Part shown: piece after piece, positions 8,548 through 16,650 of the stretch
How positions within the stretch are numbered: position 1 is the stretch's first letter
Layout: every line of letters starts with the position of its first letter
NCBI RefSeq assembly: GCF_003752025.1
Contig: NZ_RJKR01000005.1
Location: 718,234 to 782,233 of the forward strand
Reading direction: 5' to 3'
DNA length: 64,000 nucleotides
Source: Curtobacterium sp. PhB115
GTDB taxonomy: Bacteria > Actinomycetota > Actinomycetes > Actinomycetales > Microbacteriaceae
Made by a program: the position numbers and the translations under genes
The notes under the pieces: model-generated
What the model was told of the DNA's origin: nothing
What the model saw: only the letters and a program-made list of their open reading frames with translations
Databases searched by the model: none

Positions 8548-9408
8548 TCAGACGGCCGCCGACGCGACCTCGAACGACGCCCCCGGCAACCGCTTCCGCA
8601 TCACGTCGATCGCCGCCGGGTTGTCGTCCACCAGCACGTACCGCCGCCCGAGCGCCTGCGCCACCGCACCCGTCGTGCCGCTGCCCGCGAAGAAGTCGAG
8701 GACCCAGTCGCCCTCGCGCGAGGACGCCTGCACGATCCGGCGCAGCACCCCCTCGGGCTTCTGCGTCGGGTAGCCGGTCTTCTCACGGCCGGTCGGCGAG
8801 ACGATCGTGTGCCACCAGACGTCCGTCGGGAGCTTGCCGCGCTCACGCTTCTCGGCCGTCACGAGCCCCGGCGCCATGTACGGCTCCCGGTCCACCGCCG
8901 TCGAGTCGAACCAGTACCGCGACGGGTCCTTCACGTAGACCAGGATCGTGTCGTGCTTCGTCGGCCAGCGGGTCTTGGACTTCGCGCCGTAGTCGTAGGC
9001 CCAGACGATCTCGTTCAGGAAGGACTCCCGGCCGAAGAGCGCGTCGAGCAGCACCTTGGCGTAGTGCGACTCGCGGTAGTCGAGGTGCAGGTACAGCGTG
9101 CCGTCCGCCGCGAGGAGCCGCCATGCCTCGATCAGGCGGGGCTCCAGGAAGGACCAGTAGTCGTCGAACCGGTCGTCGAAGCGCATCAGGTCGCCGCGCA
9201 CCCGTTCGTAGGTGCGGCCGTGGAACCCCATCACCGGGCCGTCGGCCTTCGGCACCGCCGAGGTCGCGTGCCGCCGCTGGTACCGGCCGGTGTTGAACGG
9301 CGGGTCGAGGTAGACGAGCGTGAACGAGCCGTCCGGGTACGCGGGGACCACGTCGAGCGCGTCGCCGAGGACGACGCGGTCCGGGCCTCGGTCGTCTCCC
9401 CTGTGCAC
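8548..9408 (-). CDS. Orphan site-specific DNA methyltransferase, beta class (N6-A or N4-C)
   Basis: A 286-residue amino-methyltransferase. The catalytic motif IV is YLDPPFNTG near residues 33-41, and the AdoMet-binding motif I FFAGSGTTGA is near residue 245. The order IV-before-I defines the beta group (HinfI/CcrM-like). The middle segment KTRWPTKHDTILVY and the QKPEGVLRRI motif are typical. No endonuclease gene is adjacent, so it is an orphan enzyme that may mark replication or gene control instead of restriction. The GTG start is tentative: GACAAT six bases upstream could give a leaderless mRNA. A 14-bp tandem repeat lies just upstream and could affect its promoter. Confidence 0.88.
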   Translation of the reverse strand: MHRGDDRGPDRVVLGDALDVVPAYPDGSFTLVYLDPPFNTGRYQRRHATSAVPKADGPVMGFHGRTYERVRGDLMRFDDRFDDYWSFLEPRLIEAWRLLAADGTLYLHLDYRESHYAKVLLDALFGRESFLNEIVWAYDYGAKSKTRWPTKHDTILVYVKDPSRYWFDSTAVDREPYMAPGLVTAEKRERGKLPTDVWWHTIVSPTGREKTGYPTQKPEGVLRRIVQASSREGDWVLDFFAGSGTTGAVAQALGRRYVLVDDNPAAIDVMRKRLPGASFEVASAAV

Positions 9409-9438
9409 GGACCCATTGTCGCGCACGTCGCGCGACCG

Positions 9439-9559
9439 AGCGGCGCGGTCGCAGCGGCGCGGTCCCAGCGGCGCGGTCCCAGCGGCGCGGTCCCAGCGGC
9501 GCGGTCCCAGCGGCGCGGTCCCAGCGGCGCGGTCGCAGCGGCGCGGTCCCAGCGGCGCC
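9439..9559. repeat. 14-bp VNTR (eight units) between divergent genes
   Basis: Eight units of AGCGGCGCGGTCCC (two with GC for the last CC) plus a partial ninth, perfectly head-to-tail. It fills the space between the methyltransferase start and the -10 box of the GNAT gene. The unit length is not a multiple of three, so copy change would alter spacing or frame. Confidence 0.95.
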
Positions 9560-9584
9560 CCAGCCTCCGGCGTAGCGTCGAGGC

Positions 9585-9872
9585 ATGGCAGCACCCGAGG
9601 TCCGCAACGACACCGACAAGCAGCAGTACTCCCTCGTCGAGGACGGCGAGGTGATCGGCTTCGCGGCGTACGAGGTCGACGGCGACGAGATCCGCTTCGT
9701 CCACACCGAGGTCGACCCGGCGCACCGCGGTGGTGGGCACGCGTCGATCCTCGTGCAGAACGCCCTCGACGACGTCCGCTCGGGCTCGTCGCTGCGGGTC
9801 GTCCCGCAGTGCAGCTACGTGCACGCCTGGATCGAGCGGCACCCGGACTACCAGGAGCTCACGACGCGCTGA
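9585..9872 (+). CDS. Small GNAT N-acetyltransferase (COG2388/YidJ type)
   Basis: A 95-residue minimal GNAT. VDPAHRGGGHASILVQNAL contains the acetyl-CoA pyrophosphate loop (R-x-G-G-x-A), and the ending CSYVHAWIERHPDYQ matches the C-terminal block of the small YidJ-like family. These proteins are short single-domain acetyltransferases whose substrates are generally unknown. The start is well supported: TAGCGT (9573-9578) lies six bases before the ATG, so the mRNA is probably leaderless. It is divergent from the methyltransferase across the 14-bp repeat. Confidence 0.88.
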   Translation: MAAPEVRNDTDKQQYSLVEDGEVIGFAAYEVDGDEIRFVHTEVDPAHRGGGHASILVQNALDDVRSGSSLRVVPQCSYVHAWIERHPDYQELTTR

Positions 9873-9895
9873 CGCCACACGTGGGACGCCGCGGA

Positions 9896-9925
9896 CTCGA
9901 CGTGCTCGACGTGCTCGACGTGCTC
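9896..9925. repeat. 9-bp triplicate CTCGACGTG at a convergent junction
   Basis: Three tandem CTCGACGTG units plus CTC separate the GNAT stop from the end of the next minus-strand gene. No terminator hairpin is seen here, unlike most convergent junctions in the window. Confidence 0.85.
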
Positions 9926-10253
9926 AGTACGAACGGTCGTGCGTCCCGGCGCGCGTCTCGTGCCGCCCGGCGCTGCGCACCGCCGGCACCCGGATGAGCA
10001 CGGTCCCGCTGAGCAGGTCGTGGTCGTCGTCCGCCGGTGCGGGGGCTTCCCTCGGCAGGCGCGACTGCCGTTCGTACTCGGCCTGCGTCTCGTGACGGGT
10101 CGGCGCGAAGACCTCGTCCATCATGCCGACGACACCACCGGACCCGCCGCTCCGCGTGGACTTGTTCGACAGGTCGATCCACCCCACGCGGTCGGCGATC
10201 CACATCACGACGGCCGCAGCGGCCACCGCCCCCAGGAAGATCAACCAGTTCAC
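9924..10253 (-). CDS. Small single-pass membrane protein (DUF6191-like)
   Basis: 109 residues. An N-terminal helix (WLIFLGAVAAAAVVMWIADRV, about 3-22) is followed by a polar tail containing GMMDEVFAPTRHETQAEYERQ, which I recall from DUF6191 proteins of actinobacteria. The function is unknown. The GTG start is supported by TAGCGT seven bases upstream. The last ~35 residues are Arg-rich and run into the CTCGACGTG repeat, so the true C-terminus may vary between strains. It is probably monocistronic. Confidence 0.65.
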   Translation of the reverse strand: MNWLIFLGAVAAAAVVMWIADRVGWIDLSNKSTRSGGSGGVVGMMDEVFAPTRHETQAEYERQSRLPREAPAPADDDHDLLSGTVLIRVPAVRSAGRHETRAGTHDRSY

Positions 10254-10360
10254 GCGATCGACGCTACGTGGGCCCCGGAGCGAGCGGATCAGCCGCGCGG
10301 GTGATTCTCATGATCCACATGTGTGGTTCACCGACTCGCTCGTCAGACTCGTCATGCGGT

Positions 10361-10390
10361 GGCCGGAGCGTTCCCCCCTCTGCTCCGGCC
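10361..10390 (-). terminator. Hairpin after the lipoate ligase gene
   Basis: GGCCGGAGC (10361-10369) and GCTCCGGCC (10382-10390) form a perfect 9-bp stem with a 12-base loop ten bases beyond the ligase stop. There is no U-run, as is common in GC-rich actinobacteria. The remainder of the 10254-10400 gap holds only a short palindrome, CCACA-TG-TGTGG (10315-10326). Confidence 0.6.
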
Positions 10391-10400
10391 GCCGACCAGC

Positions 10401-11450
10401 TCACGGCACCCGCTCGAGCCACTCCTTCGTCGCGAACTTCGTCCGCACGAGCTCCTGCGCCTTCTCGCGCTCCGCATCGGTGACCGCTCCGGGGGTGGCC
10501 CCGTAGAGCTTCGTGAACGTGCCGATGAGCCGCTCGATGATCTCGGCGCGGGACAGTCCGGTCTGCGAGCGCAGCGGGTCGACCCGTTTCGCGGCCGAGG
10601 TCGTCCCCTTGTCGCTCATCTTCTCGCGCCCGATCCGCAGGACCTGCACCATCTTCTCGCCGTCCATGTCGTAGCTCATGGTGGCGTGGTGGAGCAGCGC
10701 CCCGGTGCCGAGCCGCTTCTGCGCCGCCCCGCCGATCTTGCCCTTGGCCGAGGTGATGTCGTTGAGCGGCTGGTAGTACGCGTCGATGCCGAGGGACTTC
10801 AGCGCCTCGATCACCCACTCGTCCAGGTAGGCGTACGAGTCGGCGAACGTCATGCCCTGCACGAGGTCCGACGGCACGTACAGCGAGTACGAGATGATCG
10901 CGCCGGCGTCCATGAACATCGCTCCGCCGCCCGAGATCCGGCGGACGACCTCGACGCCGTACTTCGCCGCACCCTCGGGGTCGACCTCGTTCTTCAGCGA
11001 CTGGAACGACCCGATGACGACGGCGGGCTGGTCCCACTCCCAGATCCGCAGGGTCGGTCCGCGGCGGCCGGCTCCGACCTCCTCGGTCAGGACCTGGTCG
11101 AGTGCGAGGTGCTCGTTCGGGCTGATCGGGCCCTCGTGGACGATCTGCCAGTCGTAGTCCTGCCACGACGACGCGCGGGACAGTGCTCGGCGGACGGCGA
11201 CGCCGACGGACTCGGGCGTGAAGCCGAGCAGCACGGCGTCGGCGGGCAGCGCGGCACGGACGGCGGTGGCGATGCCGGCGGCGTCGGTGGCGGCGGCGAG
11301 GCCGTTCACCGCGGCGTCGATGAGCGGGAGCGCGTCGTCCGGTTCGAGGAAGAAGTCCCCCGCCAGACGGAACTCCTGGATCAGGCCGTCGACCACCTCG
11401 AGGTCGACGACGACCAGTTTTCCGCCTGGGACCTTGTACTCACCGTGCAC
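10401..11450 (-). CDS. lplA: Lipoate-protein ligase A family protein
   Basis: A 349-residue enzyme that attaches lipoate (or octanoate) to E2 and GcvH domains in the cytoplasm. The order is unusual: an accessory LplA_C-like domain comes first (about residues 1-95, HGEYKVPGGKLVVVDLEV), then the catalytic BPL_LplA_LipB domain (about 100-345). It has RRISGGGAMFMD, where most ligases have a His before the Asp (M180-D181 here), and the substrate-contacting lysine in AKGKIGG (K238). The GTG start has TAGGCT six bases upstream (leaderless). It ends near a hairpin and lies 9 bp from the next gene, whose end faces it on the same strand. Confidence 0.88.
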   Translation of the reverse strand: MHGEYKVPGGKLVVVDLEVVDGLIQEFRLAGDFFLEPDDALPLIDAAVNGLAAATDAAGIATAVRAALPADAVLLGFTPESVGVAVRRALSRASSWQDYDWQIVHEGPISPNEHLALDQVLTEEVGAGRRGPTLRIWEWDQPAVVIGSFQSLKNEVDPEGAAKYGVEVVRRISGGGAMFMDAGAIISYSLYVPSDLVQGMTFADSYAYLDEWVIEALKSLGIDAYYQPLNDITSAKGKIGGAAQKRLGTGALLHHATMSYDMDGEKMVQVLRIGREKMSDKGTTSAAKRVDPLRSQTGLSRAEIIERLIGTFTKLYGATPGAVTDAEREKAQELVRTKFATKEWLERVP

Positions 11451-11459
11451 GGGACGAGC

Positions 11460-12338
11460 CTACGCCCGCGAGTCCGCCGTCACCCGGTCCAACCACGCGA
11501 CCAGGTCGGCGATCACCTCGGCCCGGTTCGTCTCGTTGTAGATCTCGTGCCGTGCCCCCTCGTACACCCGCACGGTGACGTCGGAGAGCCCCCCGCGACG
11601 CCGGTACGCCCGAGCCAACCGCTCGACGGACCGCGGCCCGCCGAGCGGGTCGTCCGACCCGACCTGCAGCAGCATCGGCAGGTCGTGCGGGATCCCCCGC
11701 CGCGGGACCCCGAGCAGCCGGAGCGTGTCGGCGAGGCCGAACAACCCGATGACGTCGGCCTCGACCGCGAGCGGGTCCACCGCGACGGCCTCGATGATCG
11801 CCCGGTCGCGGGTGAGCCACTCGAACTTCGTCGGCCCGGAGCCCGCGTGCCGTGCGTTCAGGTCGCCGCTGTTCATCCACCCGGGCAGCCGGTACGCGCT
11901 GGCGGACAGCACGACCCCGTCGTAGGACTCCGACGCGGTGTTCACGATGCGCTGCGCCATGAGCGAGCCCCACGAGTGGCCGATGAGCACGAGCGGGACC
12001 CCGGGGCTGTCCGCTCGGGCGACGGCGCTCATCTGCTCGACGGCGGCGATCGCGGCGCGGAGGCCACCGGGACCGAGCCGCCCGAGCTTCGTGTGGTCGC
12101 CCTCCCACTGCGCGAGTCCGGTGCGGCCGTGCCCGCGGTGGTCGTTGACGTGCACGGTGTAGCCGGCGCGCACGAGGTCCTGTGCCAGGGGCTCGTAGCG
12201 GAGGCCGTGTTCGCCGACGCCGTGGGCGATCTGCACGATGCCCTTCGGCCGGGCCGCACGCCAGGTCGAGTAGACGATCTCGACGCCGTACTCGTCGACG
12301 AAGGACGAGTCGCCTCGGGCTGCGGAGAAGGTGGGCAC
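11460..12338 (-). CDS. Alpha/beta hydrolase, monoacylglycerol lipase-like
   Basis: A 292-residue serine hydrolase of the lysophospholipase/MGL (Hydrolase_4) type. It shows the oxyanion motif HGVGEHGLRY (H39-G40), HVNDHRGHGRT, the nucleophile elbow GHSWG (S122) and a late catalytic histidine in YEGARHEIYNE. It has no signal peptide. The GTG start has GAGGATG upstream; an enormous in-frame extension covering the phosphate transporter is antisense noise. It lies upstream of lplA on the same strand, with only 9 bp between them, so the two may share a transcript even though lplA has its own -10. Confidence 0.88.
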   Translation of the reverse strand: MPTFSAARGDSSFVDEYGVEIVYSTWRAARPKGIVQIAHGVGEHGLRYEPLAQDLVRAGYTVHVNDHRGHGRTGLAQWEGDHTKLGRLGPGGLRAAIAAVEQMSAVARADSPGVPLVLIGHSWGSLMAQRIVNTASESYDGVVLSASAYRLPGWMNSGDLNARHAGSGPTKFEWLTRDRAIIEAVAVDPLAVEADVIGLFGLADTLRLLGVPRRGIPHDLPMLLQVGSDDPLGGPRSVERLARAYRRRGGLSDVTVRVYEGARHEIYNETNRAEVIADLVAWLDRVTADSRA

Positions 12339-12425
12339 GCGGCCATCCTCCCAGAGGCACACCCCCACGGACCTGTTCATCCGGCGTTCACGCAGCCGGT
12401 GCACCGCGGGCCTACCGTCCCGGGC

Positions 12426-13586
12426 ATGGACGTCCTCGTCATCGTCGTGCTGGTGATCGTGGTGGCCCTCGTGTTCGACTTCACGAACGGGTTCCACGAC
12501 ACCGCCAACGCCATGGCCACGTCGGTCGCCACCGGGGCGCTCAAGCCCCGGACCGCCGTGCTCATCTCCGCCGTCCTCAACGTGGTCGGCGCGTTCCTCT
12601 CCACGGAGGTCGCCAAGACCGTCTCGCAGGGCATCATCCGCGAGGGCCAGGACGGCGTCCACATCTCCCCCACGATGATCTTCGCGGGCCTGGTCGGCGC
12701 GGTGCTCTGGAACCTCGCCACCTGGTACCTCGGGCTGCCGTCGTCGTCCACCCACGCGCTGTTCGGCGGGCTGATCGGCGCCTCGATCATCGGCGCCGGG
12801 CTGGACTCGGTGAGCTGGTCGACGGTGGTCTCGAAGGTGGTGCTGCCGGCGCTCCTCTCCCCGGTGATCGCGGGCGTGATCGCCCTCGTCGCGACCTACC
12901 TGGCCTACGTCCTCACGAAGAACGCCACGACCCACGGCGCGGCGACGGGCTTCCGACACGGCCAGACCGTCTCGGCGTCGCTGGTGTCCCTGGCGCACGG
13001 CACGAACGACGCGCAGAAGACGATGGGCGTCATCACGCTCACCCTCATCGCGGCGAACTACCAGGACGCGGGCACCGGCCCGGCGCTCTGGGTGATCCTG
13101 GCCTGCGGACTCGCGATCGGCCTCGGGACGTACACCGGCGGCTGGCGCATCATGCAGACGGTCGGCAAGAAGATCTCCGACGTGCAGTCGCCGCAGGGCT
13201 TCGCGGCCGAGACCAGTTCCGCGGCGACGATCCTCGTCTCGTCGCACCTCGGTTTCGCCCTGTCGACGACCCACGTCACGAGCGGCTCGGTGATCGGTTC
13301 GGGCCTCGGCAAGAAGCTCGCGGACGTGCGCTGGTCCGTCGTCGGCCGGATCGTCGTCGCGTGGGTGATCACGTTGCCCGCGGCCGCGGTGGTCGGCGGG
13401 TTGGCGACCTGGCTCGCCTCGACCTCGGCGGTCGGCCTCGTGCTGGTGGCGGTGCTCGCCCTGGCCGGCGGGCTGACCTTCTACGTCCTCGCCAAGCGCA
13501 AGCCGATCTCGCACGACGACGTCGCCGCCGGGTCGACCGAACCCACCGACCAGGCCGAGCCGCAGCCGGCCGGCGCACCGACCTGA
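12426..13586 (+). CDS. pit: PiT-family inorganic phosphate transporter
   Basis: A 386-residue membrane protein with the two inverted PHO4 repeats. DFTNGFHDTANAMAT near the N-terminus and AHGTNDAQKTMG in the second half are the duplicated PiT signatures. About ten helices are visible. It imports metal-phosphate by proton symport. A leaderless start is indicated by TACCGT (12413-12418) seven bases before the ATG. A small two-helix protein follows after 11 bp in the same operon. Confidence 0.95.
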   Translation: MDVLVIVVLVIVVALVFDFTNGFHDTANAMATSVATGALKPRTAVLISAVLNVVGAFLSTEVAKTVSQGIIREGQDGVHISPTMIFAGLVGAVLWNLATWYLGLPSSSTHALFGGLIGASIIGAGLDSVSWSTVVSKVVLPALLSPVIAGVIALVATYLAYVLTKNATTHGAATGFRHGQTVSASLVSLAHGTNDAQKTMGVITLTLIAANYQDAGTGPALWVILACGLAIGLGTYTGGWRIMQTVGKKISDVQSPQGFAAETSSAATILVSSHLGFALSTTHVTSGSVIGSGLGKKLADVRWSVVGRIVVAWVITLPAAAVVGGLATWLASTSAVGLVLVAVLALAGGLTFYVLAKRKPISHDDVAAGSTEPTDQAEPQPAGAPT

Positions 13587-13597
13587 GGAGGACCACG

Positions 13598-13867
13598 ATG
13601 GAGATCGACTTCGGAGCGATCGGCACGGTCGCGGGCGTCGGGTTCGTGGCGGCGGTGGGCGTGGTGCTCGTCTACACGCTCGGCCTGCGGCTCCTCGGCA
13701 CCGGCCAGCCCACGGACGCGGGCGGGGAGCGGACGCAGTACGGCGAGGAGACACCGCGCTCGGGGCACACGCCGCCGGTCGCCCTGGCGGGCGCCGTCGT
13801 GTGCTTCGCGGTGTGCGTCGCGGCGGTGCTGACGGGCATCTGGCTGACGATCCCGCAGTTCCACTGA
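13598..13867 (+). CDS. Small two-helix membrane protein linked to PiT
   Basis: 89 residues with helices at about 8-32 (VAGVGFVAAVGVVLVYTLGL) and 64-84 (LAGAVVCFAVCVAAVLTGIW), joined by a polar loop. GAGGAGG precedes the ATG. I recall similar small proteins downstream of pit genes in Microbacteriaceae, so an accessory role in phosphate transport is plausible but unproven. The operon ends at a perfect 26-bp-arm palindrome. Confidence 0.8.
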   Translation: MEIDFGAIGTVAGVGFVAAVGVVLVYTLGLRLLGTGQPTDAGGERTQYGEETPRSGHTPPVALAGAVVCFAVCVAAVLTGIWLTIPQFH

Positions 13868-13874
13868 CGACGAG

Positions 13875-13928
13875 ACGGGAGGCCCGGATCACGTGAGCAG
13901 ACCTGCTCACGTGATCCGGGCCTCCCGT
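13875..13928. terminator. Perfect palindrome, family A with GTGAGCAG tip
   Basis: Arms 13875-13900 and 13903-13928 pair perfectly over 26 bp around a two-base gap. The outer part is ACGGGAGGCCCGGATCAC and the inner part ends in GTGAGCAG, the motif that opens family B elements. It lies between the converging pit operon and SDR gene. Confidence 0.85.
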
Positions 13929-13941
13929 TCAGATCCCGTGA

Positions 13942-14694
13942 TCAGTGGGCGCTGTAGCCACCGTCGACCAGGTGGTAGCTGCCGCTGATGAACGACGCCT
14001 TGTCGCTCAGCAGGAACAGCACCAGCGCGGCGACCTCGGCGTCGGTGCCGAGTCGGCCGGCAGCGTGCTCGGCCTCGAGCGCGGTCAGCGCCTCGGCGGA
14101 GAGCGACGAGCGCACCAGCGGGGTGTCGATGAAGCCGGGGCCGACGGCGTTCGTGCGGACGCCCTGCGCCGTGTACTCGAGCGCCGCGACCTTCGTCAGG
14201 CCGACGAGTGCGTGCTTGGAGGCGACGTACGCGGCGTTCTGCGCGATGCCGACCGAGCCGAGCACCGATGACATGTTCACGATCGCGCCACCACCGGAGG
14301 CGAGGATCGCGGGGATCTCGTACCGGAGGCCGTAGAACACGCCGTCGAGGTCCACCGCGCGGACACGGTCCCAGGCGGCGATGTCGTACTCGCCGATCGG
14401 CTGCGGCGCGGCGCCGATGCCGGCGTTGTTGACGGCGAGGTGGAGTCCGCCGTAGGTGTCGACCGCGAACTGGACGGCGCGCTCGTTGTCGGCGGCGACC
14501 GCCGAGTTGGCCTCGAACGCGGCCGCGGTGCCGCCGGCCTGCTCGATCTCGCCGACGACGCGCTGCGCGGCGTCCTGCTTGATGTCGGTGACGACGACCT
14601 TCGCGCCCGCCGCGGCGAGCTCCTTCGCGATGGACTCACCGATGCCGCTGCCACCGCCGGTGACGACGGCGACCTTGCCCTCGAACTCAGACAT
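13942..14694 (-). CDS. Short-chain dehydrogenase/reductase (SDR)
   Basis: A 250-residue classical SDR. It has TGGGSGIG at 12-19 for NAD(P), NNAG at 89-92, and the catalytic S142/S143, Y156 and K160 (YVASK). The acidic residue D37 after beta-2 (VVVTDIK) favours NAD over NADP. The ATG is preceded by AAGGAGA. It is divergent from a marR-type gene, and the 96-bp region between them holds two perfect palindromes, so control by that MarR protein is likely. The substrate is unknown. Confidence 0.92.
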   Translation of the reverse strand: MSEFEGKVAVVTGGGSGIGESIAKELAAAGAKVVVTDIKQDAAQRVVGEIEQAGGTAAAFEANSAVAADNERAVQFAVDTYGGLHLAVNNAGIGAAPQPIGEYDIAAWDRVRAVDLDGVFYGLRYEIPAILASGGGAIVNMSSVLGSVGIAQNAAYVASKHALVGLTKVAALEYTAQGVRTNAVGPGFIDTPLVRSSLSAEALTALEAEHAAGRLGTDAEVAALVLFLLSDKASFISGSYHLVDGGYSAH

Positions 14695-14712
14695 GTTCTC
14701 CTTCTCTCTCGG

Positions 14713-14724
14713 CAACACGTGTTG
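14713..14724. promoter_or_regulatory. Palindrome CAACACGTGTTG upstream of the SDR
   Basis: A perfect 12-bp palindrome 19 bp upstream of the SDR start, between that gene and the divergent marR gene. It is a candidate repressor site. Confidence 0.45.
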
Positions 14725-14757
14725 TCTATACCGCACAGTACACCCGGAAACCAGTTC

Positions 14758-14768
14758 GTTCACTGAAC
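14758..14768. promoter_or_regulatory. Palindrome GTTCACTGAAC upstream of marR
   Basis: An 11-bp palindrome just before the TAGGCT (14777-14782) -10 box of the marR-mfs operon. The location fits autorepression by the MarR protein. Confidence 0.5.
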
Positions 14769-14790
14769 TAATGAGTTAGGCTAACGACCT

Positions 14791-15201
14791 GTGACCGACG
14801 CTACCGACCTCCGCATCGCCGTGAACCGGCTCTCCCGCACGCTGCGCGGGCAGAAGGCCGACACGACCGTCAGCGACGCGCAGTTCTCGGCGCTGGCACG
14901 CCTGCACCGGGACGGCGCGATGACCCTGGCCGACCTCAGCCGGCAGGACGGCGTCACCCCGCCCTCGATGACGAAGACCGTCGCGGTCCTCGTCGAACGC
15001 GGCCTCGTGACGAAGGGCGGCCACGGCGACGACCGCCGCAAGGTGCTGCTCGGCGCGACCCCGGCCGGGGCCGCGTTCGTCGAGGAGACCCGGCGTCGCC
15101 GCGACGGCTGGCTCACCCCGAGGCTCGCCGCACTCACCCCCGCCGAGCGCCGCGTGCTCGCCGAGGCCACCGACATCATGAGGAGGCTGGCCCAGCAGTG
15201 A
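14791..15201 (+). CDS. MarR-family regulator of the adjacent MFS exporter
   Basis: A 136-residue winged-helix protein. Recognition region MTLADLSRQDGVTPPSMTKTVAVLVERGLV (about 46-76), with wing GDDRRKVLLGATPAG. MarR proteins are dimeric repressors released by small aromatic ligands. The GTG start has TAGGCT eight bases upstream, so the mRNA is leaderless. The stop overlaps the start of the MFS gene, and the regulator-exporter pair is typical of a self-controlled resistance module. Confidence 0.92.
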   Translation: MTDATDLRIAVNRLSRTLRGQKADTTVSDAQFSALARLHRDGAMTLADLSRQDGVTPPSMTKTVAVLVERGLVTKGGHGDDRRKVLLGATPAGAAFVEETRRRRDGWLTPRLAALTPAERRVLAEATDIMRRLAQQ

Positions 15202-16544
15202 CCGCCATGTTCCGATCCCTCTCAGGACGCAACTACCGCATCTGGTTCGCCGGTGCCCTGGTGTCGAACGTCGGCACCTGGATGCAGCGCACGGCCCAGG
15301 ACTGGATCGTCCTGACGCAGCTCTCCGACAACGACGCCGTCGCGGTCGGCATCACGATGGCCCTGCAGTTCGGACCGCAGCTGCTCCTCCTCCCCCTGAC
15401 CGGGCTCGCCGCGGACCGCTTCGACCGGCGGAAGATGCTCATGCTGACGCAGGGGCTGATGGGGATGCTCGGGCTCGGCCTCGGGATCATGGTGCTCACG
15501 CACACGGCCACCCTGCTGGCGCTCTACGGCTTCGCGCTCGCGCTCGGCATCGTCGCCGCGTTCGACACCCCGATCCGCCAGGCCTTCGTCTCCGACGTGG
15601 TGCACGGCGAGCACGTCGCCAACGCCGTGGCGCTCAACTCCGCGTCCTTCAACGCAGCACGGCTGATCGGGCCCGCGGTCGCCGGGGTGCTCATCGCTGC
15701 GATCGGCTCCGGCTGGGTCTTCGTGATCAACGCCGGGTCGTTCCTCGCGGTCCTCATCGCCCTGCGGTTCGTCGACCCCGCGCAGCTCGCCGAGCGGATC
15801 CGGGCGAAGCGCGGCAAGGGGCAGATCCTCGCCGGCTTCCAGTACGTCCGGACCCGACCGGACATCATCGTGGTGCTCTGCATGATCTTCGTGGTCGGCA
15901 CGTTCGGCGTGAACTTCCCGATCTTCACCTCGACGATGGCGCGGGTCGAGTTCCACAAGGGCGCTGGCGAGTTCGGCCTGCTCAACTCGGTGATGGCGAT
16001 CGGCTCGGTGCTCGGTGCGCTGCTGTCAGCGCGGCGGGACAAACCCCGGATGCGCACCCTGGTGCTCGCCGCCGGCGGGTTCGGTCTGGCGTGCACGGCA
16101 GCGGCACTGGCACCGACCTACTGGAGCTTCGCGATCGTCCTGATGTTCGTCGGCCTCGCGTCCCTGACCTTCATGACCACGGCCAACGCCCTGGTGCAGA
16201 CGACGACGAAGCCCGCGATGCGTGGTCGGGTGATGGCGCTCTACATGGCGATCTTCGCCGGCGGGACCCCCATCGGCGCCCCGATCGTCGGTGCGATCGC
16301 AGACGCGGCCGGACCACGGTGGGCGATCGCGGTCGGCGCGGCCTCCGGGTTCGTGGCGCTCGCGATCGCGATCGTGTGGCTCGTCCGGTTCCAGCGGCTC
16401 CGGCTGCGGTACGACGCCGACACCCGCCTGCACCTCGCCGTGACCCACGCGATCCCGGTCGTCGGCACGCGCGCGTCCCGTGCGGCACTCCGCCAGGAGT
16501 TCGAACGCGACGAGGCCGTCGCGGACCGGTCCAGCGCCGTCTGA
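15198..16544 (+). CDS. MFS exporter (MFS_3/EntS-like)
   Basis: A 448-residue, 12-helix major facilitator. The start FRSLSGRNYRIWFAGALVSN and VGTWMQRTAQDWIVLTQLS are hallmark sequences of the MFS_3 (EntS/enterobactin exporter-like) group. The motif-A loop is LAADRFDRRKMLM. It ends with a ~50-residue cytoplasmic tail. The GTG at 15198 overlaps the marR stop; an ATG three codons in is an alternative. It probably exports the ligand sensed by the MarR protein. Confidence 0.93.
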   Translation: MTAMFRSLSGRNYRIWFAGALVSNVGTWMQRTAQDWIVLTQLSDNDAVAVGITMALQFGPQLLLLPLTGLAADRFDRRKMLMLTQGLMGMLGLGLGIMVLTHTATLLALYGFALALGIVAAFDTPIRQAFVSDVVHGEHVANAVALNSASFNAARLIGPAVAGVLIAAIGSGWVFVINAGSFLAVLIALRFVDPAQLAERIRAKRGKGQILAGFQYVRTRPDIIVVLCMIFVVGTFGVNFPIFTSTMARVEFHKGAGEFGLLNSVMAIGSVLGALLSARRDKPRMRTLVLAAGGFGLACTAAALAPTYWSFAIVLMFVGLASLTFMTTANALVQTTTKPAMRGRVMALYMAIFAGGTPIGAPIVGAIADAAGPRWAIAVGAASGFVALAIAIVWLVRFQRLRLRYDADTRLHLAVTHAIPVVGTRASRAALRQEFERDEAVADRSSAV

Positions 16545-16556
16545 GCCGGCTCCACA

Positions 16557-16602
16557 CCGGACGGGAGGCGCGGGTCGGGCCCGCCACGCGCCTCCAGTCC
16601 GG
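16557..16602. terminator. Palindromic element, family A
   Basis: Arms 16557-16572 (CCGGACGGGAGGCGCG) and 16587-16602 pair with one mismatch. It follows the MFS stop and precedes the end of the converging alpha-E gene. It is the mirror image of the element at 4997-5038. Confidence 0.8.
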
Positions 16603-16650
16603 TGGTTCCGCGTCCAGAGCGCGCAGCCAGTGCGCGGGTCGGTGCGCCGA

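Noticed and set aside
8548..9408. Restriction-modification system
   Set aside because: No endonuclease or specificity gene is adjacent. The neighbours are a pump and a small acetyltransferase.
10323..13586. Very long plus-strand open frame antisense to lplA and the hydrolase
   Set aside because: Only its last third is the real PiT gene. The rest is the mirror frame of well-recognised minus-strand genes and has the Arg/Glu/Asp-rich composition typical of GC-driven shadow frames.
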